Below are positions 13,209-21,651 of a stretch of 21,672 bases of DNA, piece after piece. This DNA is from JACRJW01 sp964359095 (lineage in GTDB: Bacteria; Patescibacteriota; Patescibacteriia; UBA9934; GWF2-40-263). The stretch is from contig CAYHRJ010000014.1 in NCBI GenBank assembly GCA_964359095.1, forward strand, positions 1-21,672, read 5' to 3'. A program made the translations under genes and the position numbers. Numbering within the stretch: the first letter of the stretch is position 1; each line of letters starts with the position of its first letter. The notes beneath the pieces are model-generated. The model saw only the letters and a list, made by a program, of their open reading frames with translations, was not told the origin of the DNA and ran no database searches.

Positions 13209-15089
13209 TCACTCTAAAATGGCCTTGACTCGACGAATTCCGTTGGCAACAGCCTCTTCTTTTTGAATACGAAATATACCAAGTTGGCCTGTTCTTTCCA
13301 CATGTGGACCTCCGCAGACTTCGCGACTGAAGGATTCATGCGAAGCATCGTCGCCGATGAAGTACACCTTCATTTTTCCACCGAGCTGTGCATATTTGTC
13401 CTCAAACAGACCAATCGCGCCACGCTTCTTCGCCTCCTCAAGATCCAGAATTTCAAAATGCACAGGCAAATCCATTTGAATCTGCTCGTTCACGATTGCT
13501 TCCACGCGAGCCGTTTCCTCTACAGTCAATTTTTGAGGATGAGAAAAATCAAATCTTAAACGCTCTCCCGTGATGTTGGAACCCTTCTGCTCAACATGAG
13601 AACCCAGTACGGTACGCAAAGCCTGGTGAAGCATATGCGTTGCTGTGTGAAGCCGTACAACCTCGTCTGAATGATCTGCAAGACCGCCTGCAAATTTTTG
13701 TTCTGAACCCGCTCGTGAGAGATCTTGATGCTTCTTGAACTCTGCCTGAAACTCCGAGCGCTCCACCTGCTGACCTTTTTCACGGGCAAGCTCCTCAGTG
13801 AGTTCCCAGGGGAAACCATAGGACTGGTAAAGATTGAACGCGTCGATGCCAGACACGGCGTTAGATTTCACAAATAGCTTCTCAAATTCCTTCAGTCCTT
13901 TACTGAGCGACGTTTTAAACTTTGCCTCTTCTTTTGTGAGTTCTGCGAGGATCAATTCCTGTTTGTCAACAAGCTCTGGGTACGCTTCTCCATACGTTGC
14001 AATGTAAGCGTCCGCCACTGATCCGCAGAATGAATCTTTTGCTCCAATCTTGTGTCCAAATCTTACAGCACGACGAATCAGTCGACGAACGTAATACCCC
14101 TGGTCCTTATTTGATGGGTAAACGCCGTCGCCGATCAAAAAAGTAGCCGCACGCAGGTGGTCAAGGATGACACGGAAGGCATAGGTCTCATTGGACCTAT
14201 TAGATACATAGAATCTATGCGAAATCGTTTCTAAAACCTTGCGCGCTTTATCAAACACGTCGATTCTGAACATGTCTGGGTGATCGTTCACGGAAGCAGC
14301 GATACGTTCTAGCCCTCCTCCGAAATCGACATTGCGCTTTGGTAGCTCAATAAATCCTGTCTCGGTTTTTTTATATTGCATGAAAACGTTATTTCCAATT
14401 TCCATGAATCGACCGCAATCGCAATTCACATGACAAACATCCGAGGCAAACGACGACTGTTCGTGTAAACCACGCTCCAAACCAAAATCCCAAAACATCT
14501 CGGTATCTGGCCCGCCCGGTTCACCGACGGGCATTTTTTCTGGAGCCCCTGAGCGCGACCACCAATTTTTCTTCTCGTTGTAATAAAAGATCCGACCGCC
14601 CTGCATTCCATCTCGCTCAGAAAAATCAACAGCCTGTGCGTCGATTCCCACGGACGCAAACGCTTCCCTCCAGTTCCCAACCGTTTCCTCATCACGAGCG
14701 ATCTCATCGTTTCCACGAAACACAGACACGTATAATCGCGCTGGATCAAGCTGAAGCTCGCGCGTCAAAAACTCAAACATCCAGCCCACCTGTTCCTTCT
14801 TGAAATAGTCACCCAAGGACCAGTTACCAAGCATTTCAAAAAATGTCGTGTGTCGGTTATCGCCAACCTCATCGATGTCCTGTGAGCGAAAACATTTCTG
14901 CGAATCAACCAACCGCGTTCCTTTTGGATGTGGTTCTCCAAGTAAATACGGAACCATCGGTTGCATCCCGGAACCTGTGAAGAGCGTCGTCGGATCGTTT
15001 TCAGGCAAGAGCGAAGACGAAGGAATCGCCTGATGGCCGCGGTTTACAAAAAAATCTAGATACTTCTGACGGATCTCGTGGATAATCAT
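13209..15089 (-). CDS. alaS: Alanyl-tRNA synthetase, short form without C-terminal (C-Ala) domain
   Basis: A 626-aa AlaRS, against about 875 aa in E. coli. It charges tRNA-Ala and clears mischarged Ser/Gly. Present: class II catalytic core (LFTGSGMQPMVPYLLG at about 36-51, then CFRSQDIDEVGDNRHTTFFE at 66-85), the GGGLERI motif at 257-263, the tRNA-recognition helices, and the editing domain with zinc-type motifs HTATH (481-485) and CGGPH (592-596; usually CGGTH). The C-Ala/DHHA1 domain that follows in most bacteria is missing; the protein ends soon after the editing domain. A NCDCGRF segment near 222-228 is a local feature. No SD; a TAGAAT box lies 9 nt before ATG. Confidence 0.96.
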   Translation of the reverse strand: MIIHEIRQKYLDFFVNRGHQAIPSSSLLPENDPTTLFTGSGMQPMVPYLLGEPHPKGTRLVDSQKCFRSQDIDEVGDNRHTTFFEMLGNWSLGDYFKKEQVGWMFEFLTRELQLDPARLYVSVFRGNDEIARDEETVGNWREAFASVGIDAQAVDFSERDGMQGGRIFYYNEKKNWWSRSGAPEKMPVGEPGGPDTEMFWDFGLERGLHEQSSFASDVCHVNCDCGRFMEIGNNVFMQYKKTETGFIELPKRNVDFGGGLERIAASVNDHPDMFRIDVFDKARKVLETISHRFYVSNRSNETYAFRVILDHLRAATFLIGDGVYPSNKDQGYYVRRLIRRAVRFGHKIGAKDSFCGSVADAYIATYGEAYPELVDKQELILAELTKEEAKFKTSLSKGLKEFEKLFVKSNAVSGIDAFNLYQSYGFPWELTEELAREKGQQVERSEFQAEFKKHQDLSRAGSEQKFAGGLADHSDEVVRLHTATHMLHQALRTVLGSHVEQKGSNITGERLRFDFSHPQKLTVEETARVEAIVNEQIQMDLPVHFEILDLEEAKKRGAIGLFEDKYAQLGGKMKVYFIGDDASHESFSREVCGGPHVERTGQLGIFRIQKEEAVANGIRRVKAILE

Positions 15090-15098
15090 AGTGCACGC

Positions 15099-15104
15099 AT
15101 TCTA
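15099..15104 (-). promoter_or_regulatory. Possible -10 box for alaS
   Basis: Minus-strand TAGAAT ends 9 nt before the alaS ATG, the same spacing and the same terminal ACT as before the flippase gene. No convincing -35 at 17 bp (AGACGA). It may be an internal promoter within the murJ-alaS gap of 44 bp. Confidence 0.35.
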
Positions 15105-15133
15105 CAAAACATTGAGATCGCTCGTCTAGTTGA

Positions 15134-16738
15134 TCACGATGGAGCCACCTCTGATGGTTGAACGTGACGGAGGACGTTTTTTTTCACGGAGGAAAAAAAA
15201 TAGCTCTGTTCCTCGATCGAAAGAATCTTGCCAACAACCAAGTATGCAATTAGTCCCAGGCCGCCAGCCGTAAGCCCTTGCGCAAGCACGCCAAAAAACG
15301 TATCAAGCGAAATCAGTGAAACAATAATAGGCTTCACAGTCTGCATCACGACTGCGCTTACTAGACACGCCACAGTCACCTTGTAGAGAAACGAGAGAAT
15401 CTTTATTCCCTTGAACGGTCCAATGCGTTGACGCAAAAGCACTAAAAGGAGGACTGTCTGAACCAACGCAGAAACGGAATATCCCATGGCGAGCGCGGTC
15501 ACACCAAAGGAATTTAAAAGGAGGAGAGCAACAAGCACGCCAATCACGGCGGAAACGGCACCTGTTACAAGCGGCGTGGTCGTGTCTTTCATGGCAAAAT
15601 AGCCACGGGCAAGGAGATAGATCAGTGCCTGTGGAATAAAGGTGAGCGCAAAAAATGCGAGCGTATCGGACGTGGCAATCGTGGATGTCCAATCGAATTT
15701 TCCTGCGCCCACGGCGACACGCACCAACTGAGAGCGCAACACTAGAAAAAGAATGGTGATGGGAGCAAGCAGGTACACTGTCTGACGAGCGGTAGAGAGA
15801 AGAATTTGTAAAAAGGCTGACTGGTCATTCTGTTCGATCTTTTCGGACAGCGCGGGAAAGGCCGCAATCGCAAAGGAAATACCGATAATTCCAACCGGAA
15901 AAAACTGAATGTTATAAGCAAACTGAAAAATTGTCATGCTTCCAGCAGACATGGTCGTCGCAAGGATTCCAAGAATCACGAAAAGTAACTGATTGATGGC
16001 TAGCCCAAGTGTGCGAGGAACCATGAGCGACAGCATTTCACGCGTATCTCGGTCGCGGAGTGAAAGTCGCCAGCGGTAGCGATAATCAGTTTGACGAAGT
16101 CCAAAAAGTTGAATGAGCAGATGAAGGCCCGCCCCGAAAACAACACCCCAGGCCAAGCCGATCGTTCCAAACAGATCAACAAACCACATTGCTCCGACGA
16201 TGATTCCGATGTTATAAAAAATTGGTGACAAGGCAAAAAAGAAAAAGCGCTTTAAGCTCTGCAGGACTGATCCGTATACAAGCGAGACGGATAGGAATAT
16301 CTGCGATAGAAACATGATGCGCATGAAAAGAGCGACCTGATGTTGTTTGTAGGCAGCAAATCCTGGAGCGATCAGTTCAGAAAGAGGATTCGCAAAAATC
16401 GCGAGTGCAACGGACATAACGAGCATGGCGATTACCACAAGGTGCACGGCATTATTAGCGAACGCCCACGCCTTTGCTCTTTGATCCGGACGCGAATAAT
16501 GAGACAAAAATAGTGGAATAAAACTCGCGGATAAACCACCTACAACGATCAAGGTAAACAAGAGATCGGGAATTTTAAACGCGGCGTAGTAGATGTCCAA
16601 TGTGTCCCCTGCCCCAAACGCTCCAGCAAGAATGCGGTCACGTATGAGTCCGACGACCCGACTCACAAACGAAAGAACGCCAACGACCGCCGCGGCGCCA
16701 ATAATCGTTTTGGATTCCCGATTGAGAAATTTCAGCAT
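15134..16738 (-). CDS. murJ: Lipid II flippase MurJ (MviN)
   Basis: A 534-aa integral membrane protein with about 14 hydrophobic segments that moves lipid II across the membrane for peptidoglycan synthesis. The N-terminus is diagnostic: VSRVVGLIRDRILAGAFGAG (about residues 26-45), followed by DIYYAAFKIPDLLFTL and SASFIPLF. Its arginines R27, R34 and R36 correspond to conserved cavity residues of the family. It follows the CARDB/TSP3/PKD gene by 7 bp. An SD-like AAGGA lies 11 nt upstream, a little far. Presence implies a peptidoglycan wall. Confidence 0.97.
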   Translation of the reverse strand: MLKFLNRESKTIIGAAAVVGVLSFVSRVVGLIRDRILAGAFGAGDTLDIYYAAFKIPDLLFTLIVVGGLSASFIPLFLSHYSRPDQRAKAWAFANNAVHLVVIAMLVMSVALAIFANPLSELIAPGFAAYKQHQVALFMRIMFLSQIFLSVSLVYGSVLQSLKRFFFFALSPIFYNIGIIVGAMWFVDLFGTIGLAWGVVFGAGLHLLIQLFGLRQTDYRYRWRLSLRDRDTREMLSLMVPRTLGLAINQLLFVILGILATTMSAGSMTIFQFAYNIQFFPVGIIGISFAIAAFPALSEKIEQNDQSAFLQILLSTARQTVYLLAPITILFLVLRSQLVRVAVGAGKFDWTSTIATSDTLAFFALTFIPQALIYLLARGYFAMKDTTTPLVTGAVSAVIGVLVALLLLNSFGVTALAMGYSVSALVQTVLLLVLLRQRIGPFKGIKILSFLYKVTVACLVSAVVMQTVKPIIVSLISLDTFFGVLAQGLTAGGLGLIAYLVVGKILSIEEQSYFFSSVKKNVLRHVQPSEVAPS

Positions 16739-16745
16739 GTCATGT

Positions 16746-17927
16746 TTATTCCTTTGACCTCACCTTTTTAACACGTGTGTGTTGCTTGAACAGTTTGGTA
16801 CTGAGCAGCGCAAGCGCCACAAGCAGTAGCAACGAAAGACTCACAATCCCCACAAGGACAACAGGATTTTGCAAACTGAAAAATGGAACGAGAATCGTCG
16901 TCTGTTCCTTTGAAACCACGCCATCGTGGCTCTGACTCGTGAGCATTACAGGATATGACCCAGGCGCTCCATAGGTATGCGTCACGGTGTTTTTCGATGA
17001 CGTGACACCATCACCAAAATCCCAATGGATAGACGCACCTTCCTGAGGCGCAAGCGTTGTGAAGGTAAAGGTATTCCAGGAATCCCTCGTATAACTGAAC
17101 ACCGCGCTTGGAGAAAATGTGATGACTGTGTCCCCAAAGTAGGACACTTCTTGCTGATCTTGTGCACGATCATCCAAGGCATCTACATCTTCATCGCTCT
17201 CAACAGATGTAGACTCCTGAATCGTTTCAGCGACTTCTGAGATGATTTCCTTAAACGTCACGCTGGCCGTCGTGTCTTTTTGTGTTGAAAGCACTTCCTC
17301 CTCGGTCACACGTTCAGGATCTAAAGGAAAGACATCGCTTTGATCCTCCGCTCCATCACCGTCCGTGTCCGTCATTGTCGTGTCTGTTCCTAGTTCTTCC
17401 TCAACTTCATCGGATAAGCCGTCGTCGTCATCATCTGTATCACACGCATTCCCTTCCCCATCTGCATCGGCATCGTCTTGATCAGAATTCGAGGAGCTTG
17501 AGCAATTATCGTTTGCGTTTTCAACGCCGTCTCGATCGTCATCAACGATTGGATCAAACTTTCCTGTGATCGTTGTGTTGTTGCTCTCGTCAACATCTGC
17601 TGGATCTGTCCCTTTCACCTGCGCTTGGATGTTGAACAAACCAGATGGAACAATAAAATCGACATAGACTTCCTCGGCTGATCCAGAAGCCAAAACAGAG
17701 ATGACTAACGAATCTCCGATCAGCATTGCTCCTTGATAGAAAGTCACATAACCAGAAACATCTTCATCACCGAGGTTATAAATAGAGGCATAGATTCGAA
17801 CTTGATCGCCTGCCACCAGTGTCTTAGATGAAAATCGAATATCGCTTGCGACAATGCTCAAATCCGCTCGAGCAAAGACGACGGTTGGCAAAAAAAGAAA
17901 TAAAAAAATCAAAGTATAAATCTTCAT
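16746..17927 (-). CDS. Secreted, membrane-anchored protein with CARDB-like, thrombospondin type-3 and PKD segments
   Basis: A 393-aa protein predicted to be outside the cell. In order: a signal peptide (residues 1-20, IFLFLFLPTVVFARA); a CARDB-like beta-sandwich (about 22-122, with ADLSIVASDI and DESNNTT); an acidic calcium-binding thrombospondin-3 region (about 128-205, repeats of DxDxDG type such as DDDRDGVENANDNC and DTDGDGAEDQSD); an acidic linker; a PKD domain (about 270-347, with WDFGDG and HTYGAPGSYPV); and a transmembrane helix (about 354-376) followed by a basic cytoplasmic tail. Its place between corA and murJ suggests an envelope role, possibly adhesion or a structural spacer; the function is unproven. 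The corA stop overlaps its ATG by 4 bp. Confidence 0.88.
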   Translation of the reverse strand: MKIYTLIFLFLFLPTVVFARADLSIVASDIRFSSKTLVAGDQVRIYASIYNLGDEDVSGYVTFYQGAMLIGDSLVISVLASGSAEEVYVDFIVPSGLFNIQAQVKGTDPADVDESNNTTITGKFDPIVDDDRDGVENANDNCSSSSNSDQDDADADGEGNACDTDDDDDGLSDEVEEELGTDTTMTDTDGDGAEDQSDVFPLDPERVTEEEVLSTQKDTTASVTFKEIISEVAETIQESTSVESDEDVDALDDRAQDQQEVSYFGDTVITFSPSAVFSYTRDSWNTFTFTTLAPQEGASIHWDFGDGVTSSKNTVTHTYGAPGSYPVMLTSQSHDGVVSKEQTTILVPFFSLQNPVVLVGIVSLSLLLLVALALLSTKLFKQHTRVKKVRSKE

Positions 17928-18841
17928 ATTTTTTTTCGATAGACAATTCCCGCAACGACCAGAAGCATCCCAAGTAAGCCAATCGCATAGAATAACCCGA
18001 CCATTTTAGGATTCTCAACAAACGGAAGCCAAGACGCATTCATTCCATAGAAGCCAGCGATAAGCGTTGGAACCATTAAGGACGCGGAGAGAAGAGTAAG
18101 GAGGGTAATGATTTGGTTTGTCTTGTGAGAGATCAAAGCTTCGTTTACATCGAAAAGTCCGTCCAGTAGTAGTTTCAAATTGTCCGATGAAAGCCAAATC
18201 GTATCCAAAATATCATGAAGGTCGTCGAAATAGACCAAAACGTCCTCGGGAATAAAAGAACGCTGCGTGTGCCGCAAGCTCGCGAGCATGTTCCGTTGAG
18301 GATCCACAAGATGTCGCAGGAACAGAACATTGCGCCGCGCATGTCCGAGGTCGACTGTCAACCGCTTATCATGACTTCGCTCAATTGCGTCCTCTAGTCG
18401 ATGCACCTCTTGCGTCAGGCGACCGATGACATGCATCGCATTATGAAAAAGGTGGGAGATAATACGATACATCGCAAAAGAAGTCCCTTTTCCGAACACA
18501 ACGGAACGAAATTTCATGTTGGTAGACATTTGATCAAAGTAGCTGTCAAGCTCTGTGATGGTGTTGTAGGTCACGGTAACCAAATCATCTTTTGAGAGAA
18601 AAACGTAAACTGCGTCGCCGTGGATGCGACCTGACGCGGCGTTCATAACTGGGAGATGAAACAGAAAAAAAATATAATGCTTGTAGGCATCCATTTTTGA
18701 AATGGGAGATTTGATACGGATGTCATCGTAATCGAGATGATGAAACTTAAACTGTTCCTGAAGCGTCTTCAGATCTTGCTCACTCACACCACTGACGTGG
18801 TGCCACTTCATGCTTTTTGATTCAAGAACGCGTACGGCCAT
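17924..18841 (-). CDS. corA: CorA-type magnesium/divalent metal channel
   Basis: A 305-aa CorA-family protein. The long N-terminal cytosolic part (about residues 1-240) contains the helical stalk with RNVLFLRHLVDPQRNML-like CorA pattern; two transmembrane helices are at the end. The selectivity motif GMN is intact at 266-268 in FYGMNASW, between TM1 and TM2, and the protein ends with a basic YRKKI. Such pentameric channels import Mg2+ and sometimes Co2+ or Ni2+. It lies 6 bp after the upstream GT2 gene and overlaps the following gene by 4 bp. No SD. The exact metal cannot be read from sequence. Confidence 0.95.
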   Translation of the reverse strand: MAVRVLESKSMKWHHVSGVSEQDLKTLQEQFKFHHLDYDDIRIKSPISKMDAYKHYIFFLFHLPVMNAASGRIHGDAVYVFLSKDDLVTVTYNTITELDSYFDQMSTNMKFRSVVFGKGTSFAMYRIISHLFHNAMHVIGRLTQEVHRLEDAIERSHDKRLTVDLGHARRNVLFLRHLVDPQRNMLASLRHTQRSFIPEDVLVYFDDLHDILDTIWLSSDNLKLLLDGLFDVNEALISHKTNQIITLLTLLSASLMVPTLIAGFYGMNASWLPFVENPKMVGLFYAIGLLGMLLVVAGIVYRKKI

Positions 18842-18847
18842 ACGAAA

Positions 18848-19564
18848 TTAACGTACATCTTTTTTGGAGGAATGACCAAAACTGTAATGAAAATGATCGT
18901 GTCGAATCGGTCCTAAAAAAGCGAGGTGAAGCTCTGCGAGCAGATATTTGAAGGCGATCATCATACGACCGTCACGATCCAAACGGCGGATAGAAACAGG
19001 AATCGTGGTTGAACGGAGAAATCCAAACGTCCCGACAGAACGAAAGCGACGAGCGTAATCGTGATCCTCGCAAAACACCACACGCTCATCAAATCCACCG
19101 AGCTTCTCGTGTAAGTCGCGGCGCACGAACAGACAGAAACCTGGCGCGTGCGGAAAAAACGATCCACACATACGAACATAAGTATTATACGCCTTGTGCA
19201 TCAAATGATCGACGTGTGCGTCTGAGAGTGGAAGCACGTCACACGTGGCAAGTCCAAATTTCTTCTCGAGCATCTCTCCAACAGACTTCTCCAAAAATTC
19301 AGGATCACGAAGGACAACATCCGCATCCAAAAAAAGAATTAGGTCTGTTTTCACATGAGCCGCTCCCCGATTTCGACCGAGAGCAACAGCTCCACCCTCA
19401 ACAACGCTGGCGCCGAAGGAAAGCGCGATTTCGCGTGTTCGGTCAGTCGACTGCGCGTCGGCAACAATAATCTGCACCGGTTGAACGGTTTGATTTCTGA
19501 TGGAGGTGAGTAACTCTGGAAGATACTGCTCCTCGTCTTTTGTTGGAATCACGATAGTGAGCAT
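18848..19564 (-). CDS. Family 2 glycosyltransferase
   Basis: A 238-aa GT-A enzyme. The N-terminus LTIVIPTKDEEQYLPELLTS and the VADAQSTDRT block bind the nucleotide sugar; the DxD is D80-A-D82 in FLDADV; the acceptor-side motif is CEDHDYARR (E166-D167). Near the C-terminus an amphipathic helix may bind the membrane. It resembles GT2 proteins in which the usual DGSTD is DAQSTD, a form common among lipid-linked sugar transferases. It is the first gene of the block running to alaS and is predicted to be leaderless (see its promoter). The substrate is unknown. Confidence 0.92.
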   Translation of the reverse strand: MLTIVIPTKDEEQYLPELLTSIRNQTVQPVQIIVADAQSTDRTREIALSFGASVVEGGAVALGRNRGAAHVKTDLILFLDADVVLRDPEFLEKSVGEMLEKKFGLATCDVLPLSDAHVDHLMHKAYNTYVRMCGSFFPHAPGFCLFVRRDLHEKLGGFDERVVFCEDHDYARRFRSVGTFGFLRSTTIPVSIRRLDRDGRMMIAFKYLLAELHLAFLGPIRHDHFHYSFGHSSKKDVR

Positions 19565-19570
19565 GCGGCA

Positions 19571-19599
19571 ATTCTATCGGTTTTTTTGCGTGAGAGCAA
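19571..19599 (-). promoter_or_regulatory. Promoter of the GT2-corA-murJ-alaS block, predicted leaderless
   Basis: Minus-strand TTGCTC (19594-19599), 17-bp spacer, TAGAAT (19571-19576). Only 6 nt separate the -10 from the ATG at 19564, so the expected start of transcription is the A of the start codon itself. Confidence 0.5.
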
Positions 19600-19615
19600 G
19601 CAAAGATGATAGTCT
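19586..19615 (+). promoter_or_regulatory. Promoter of the RNA methyltransferase-era pair
   Basis: TTGCGT (19586-19591), 18-bp spacer, TAGTCT (19610-19615), 9 nt before the ATG at 19625. It overlaps the divergent promoter for the minus-strand block. The start of transcription is expected at the ACT just before ATG. Both boxes are only moderate matches. Confidence 0.35.
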
Positions 19616-19624
19616 GCAAACACT

Positions 19625-20755
19625 ATGACTTCTCTCTGTCCACAAAAAGAAATCTGCGGTTCTTGCTCATGGTCTCATATTCCGTATGAAATGCAGCTCA
19701 AGCAAAAACTTGCGGATATCAACGGATCGTTTGGTTTGAAAAAACTTGATCTCATCTGTGATTCCATTGTCTCCTCACCACGAACCTCTCACTACCGCAA
19801 TCGGATGGACTTTGCGATCGACTTTGAAGGACGTGTGGGACTGAAAGAAAAAGGTAAGTGGTGGAAAGTGATCGACGGTCATGGCTGTTTTTTGGCAGAT
19901 GAAAAAATCGACACTCTGTTTCAGCAGGTACGCGAGTGGGCTAAAACCTGTGGTCTCAGTTTCTGGGATCGTAAAGCTCACACGGGTCTGCTACGCTATG
20001 CCGTGATCCGATGTACATCTCTTGGCGAAACAATGATCACCATTGTGATGAGCGTGCCAGAAACTCAAAAGGAATCAGTGAAAGTCCAAGCTGCACTTCT
20101 GAACCTCAGCAAGACCGCGAAACCAACGACACTCGTCTGGGCACAAAACTCCACGATCACAGACGTCAGCTACGGCGATCATCTCGAGGCACTTGCTGGT
20201 CCTGGATTCCTAATGGAGAACATCAGCGACTATCTGTATCGCATCAGCCCACAGGCATTTTTCCAAACAAACTCGTACACCGCACCGGAACTTCTCAGAA
20301 CCGTCAAGGAATTTTGTGGTGATCTCTCACAAAAAATCTTGCTCGATCTGTACTGCGGGACAGGATTTTTCGCAACGGCTCTTTCTTCAGGCACCAAGAA
20401 GACAGTCGGTCTTGAACTCTCAAAAGATGCGATCGAAGACGCAAAGATCAACGCAAAGTTAAATGGCTCCACCGTCGAATATCACGAAGCGAAAACGGAA
20501 GATTTTGACTGGTCCACCTTTGATGCTGACGTCGTCATCCTTGACCCGCCTAGATCTGGGATGCATGATAAGGCACTCGCGGACGTTTTACGCATTAAAC
20601 CCAAGATGATCGTCTACGTTTCCTGCAATCCAAAGAATTTTGCTCGAGAAATGGTGCAACTACAAAACACCTATCGTGTCGAACAGATGCGAGCCATCGA
20701 TATGTTCCCACACACGCCTCATGTTGAACTGGTAAGTAAGTTAGTGAAAAAGTAA
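19625..20755 (+). CDS. RumA/TrmA-family RNA uracil-C5 methyltransferase without TRAM domain
   Basis: A 376-aa SAM-dependent enzyme that methylates C5 of uridine in RNA, probably 23S rRNA. The [4Fe-4S] ligands match the RumA pattern: C5, C11, C14 and C88. The Rossmann domain has the SAM motif DLYCGTGFF (241-249), the DPPRSG motif (307-312), the nucleophile C334 in VSCNP and the general base E368 in HTPHVE. The N-terminal TRAM RNA-binding domain found in RumA/RlmD of E. coli is missing: the iron-sulfur cysteines begin at residue 5. The exact uridine (U747, U1939 or another) is not decidable. No SD; era follows after 1 bp. Confidence 0.93.
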   Translation: MTSLCPQKEICGSCSWSHIPYEMQLKQKLADINGSFGLKKLDLICDSIVSSPRTSHYRNRMDFAIDFEGRVGLKEKGKWWKVIDGHGCFLADEKIDTLFQQVREWAKTCGLSFWDRKAHTGLLRYAVIRCTSLGETMITIVMSVPETQKESVKVQAALLNLSKTAKPTTLVWAQNSTITDVSYGDHLEALAGPGFLMENISDYLYRISPQAFFQTNSYTAPELLRTVKEFCGDLSQKILLDLYCGTGFFATALSSGTKKTVGLELSKDAIEDAKINAKLNGSTVEYHEAKTEDFDWSTFDADVVILDPPRSGMHDKALADVLRIKPKMIVYVSCNPKNFAREMVQLQNTYRVEQMRAIDMFPHTPHVELVSKLVKK

Positions 20756-20756
20756 T

Positions 20757-21608
20757 ATGCCAAAATCCGGCTTCGTTGTCATGATCGGTCGATCTAACGT
20801 CGGGAAGTCTACGCTTCTCAATGCTTTAGTTGGATCCAAAATTGCCATCACCACACCCAAACCTCAAACCACTCGCCTCCCGATTCAGGGCATCGTCACA
20901 CGGGATGAGGGTCAAATCGTGTTCATCGATACGCCAGGAGTGTTGAAGGGTGCGCGCGATTCACTTTCAAAAAAACTTGGACAAATGGTTCGTGCCTCAC
21001 TTGGTCACGTGGACGTCGTTGCCTACGTCGTAGATCCAACGCGAGAGATCGGTGACGAAGAACGCGAGGTCATGCGACTCATCGAGCCCATGACACAACC
21101 AAAAATTTTGGTGATAAATAAAACGGACCTGGATCGAATTCCCTTTCTTGATTTTTATCGAGACCTCGGTGATAAATTTACCAACGTCGTTGAAGTTTCT
21201 GCGCTGAGAGGCACACATGTTGGCAGCCTCATTAAAACCATTTTTGAATTGCTTCCTGAAGGCCAACCGTATTATCCAGAAAATCAACTCACCAACGTTC
21301 CAAATAAATTTTGGTTGAGCGAGCTTATTCGTGAAAAACTCTTTCTCCGCCTAAGACAAGAAGTCCCGTACACCACGCACGTCGAGGTCGAAGATGTTGA
21401 TGAACGAGAAAACGGAATGATGTACATCAAAGCAACGATCTTCACAACGGAAGATCGATACAAACGCATGATCATCGGTGCCAAGGGACAAGGGATCAAA
21501 GAAATAGGTCAAAGCGTCCGCCAGGAACTCGAACTGGCCATGGACACGAAAGTCTTCGTGGATCTCACCGTCGACGTCGACGCGCACTGGATGCAGAGGT
21601 ATGAGTAA
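20757..21608 (+). CDS. era: GTPase Era
   Basis: A 283-aa Era, a GTPase that binds the 3' end of 16S rRNA during 30S assembly. GTPase motifs: G1 GRSNVGKS (11-18; more often GRPNVGKS), G3 DTPG (58-61), G4 NKTD (121-124), G5 SAL (148-150). The linker has the Era-type YYPENQLTNVP and ELIREKLF. The C-terminal KH domain has the GAKG loop (241-244). The ATG is 1 bp after the TAA of the methyltransferase gene, giving a two-gene unit for rRNA maturation. No SD is seen. Confidence 0.97.
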   Translation: MPKSGFVVMIGRSNVGKSTLLNALVGSKIAITTPKPQTTRLPIQGIVTRDEGQIVFIDTPGVLKGARDSLSKKLGQMVRASLGHVDVVAYVVDPTREIGDEEREVMRLIEPMTQPKILVINKTDLDRIPFLDFYRDLGDKFTNVVEVSALRGTHVGSLIKTIFELLPEGQPYYPENQLTNVPNKFWLSELIREKLFLRLRQEVPYTTHVEVEDVDERENGMMYIKATIFTTEDRYKRMIIGAKGQGIKEIGQSVRQELELAMDTKVFVDLTVDVDAHWMQRYE

Positions 21609-21626
21609 AACAATTCCAAGCCCCTT

Positions 21627-21651
21627 TCCACCTTCGCATGGCTTCGGTGGA
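21627..21651. repeat. Hairpin just after era
   Basis: TCCACC (21627-21632) pairs with GGTGGA (21646-21651) around a 13-nt loop. A related GCTTC-containing stretch follows at 21661-21672 and is cut by the window end. It may be part of an intergenic inverted repeat or a terminator; no T-run is visible within the window. An ORF from ATG 21601 runs through it but reads as translated repeat. Confidence 0.4.

Noticed and set aside
12874..13212. Longer 112-aa version of IF-1
   Set aside because: The extra 39 residues cover the promoter and leader and have no similarity to IF-1, which begins at 13095.
17282..17569. Plus-strand frame rich in His, Arg and Leu
   Set aside because: It is the antisense of the Asp-rich thrombospondin-3 region, where GAC/GAT codons read backwards as His/Arg-rich sequence.
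19009..19470. 153-aa plus-strand frame
   Set aside because: It is antisense to the GT2 gene at 18848-19564, has no start signals, and its composition (Arg, His, Gln) is that of a shadow frame.
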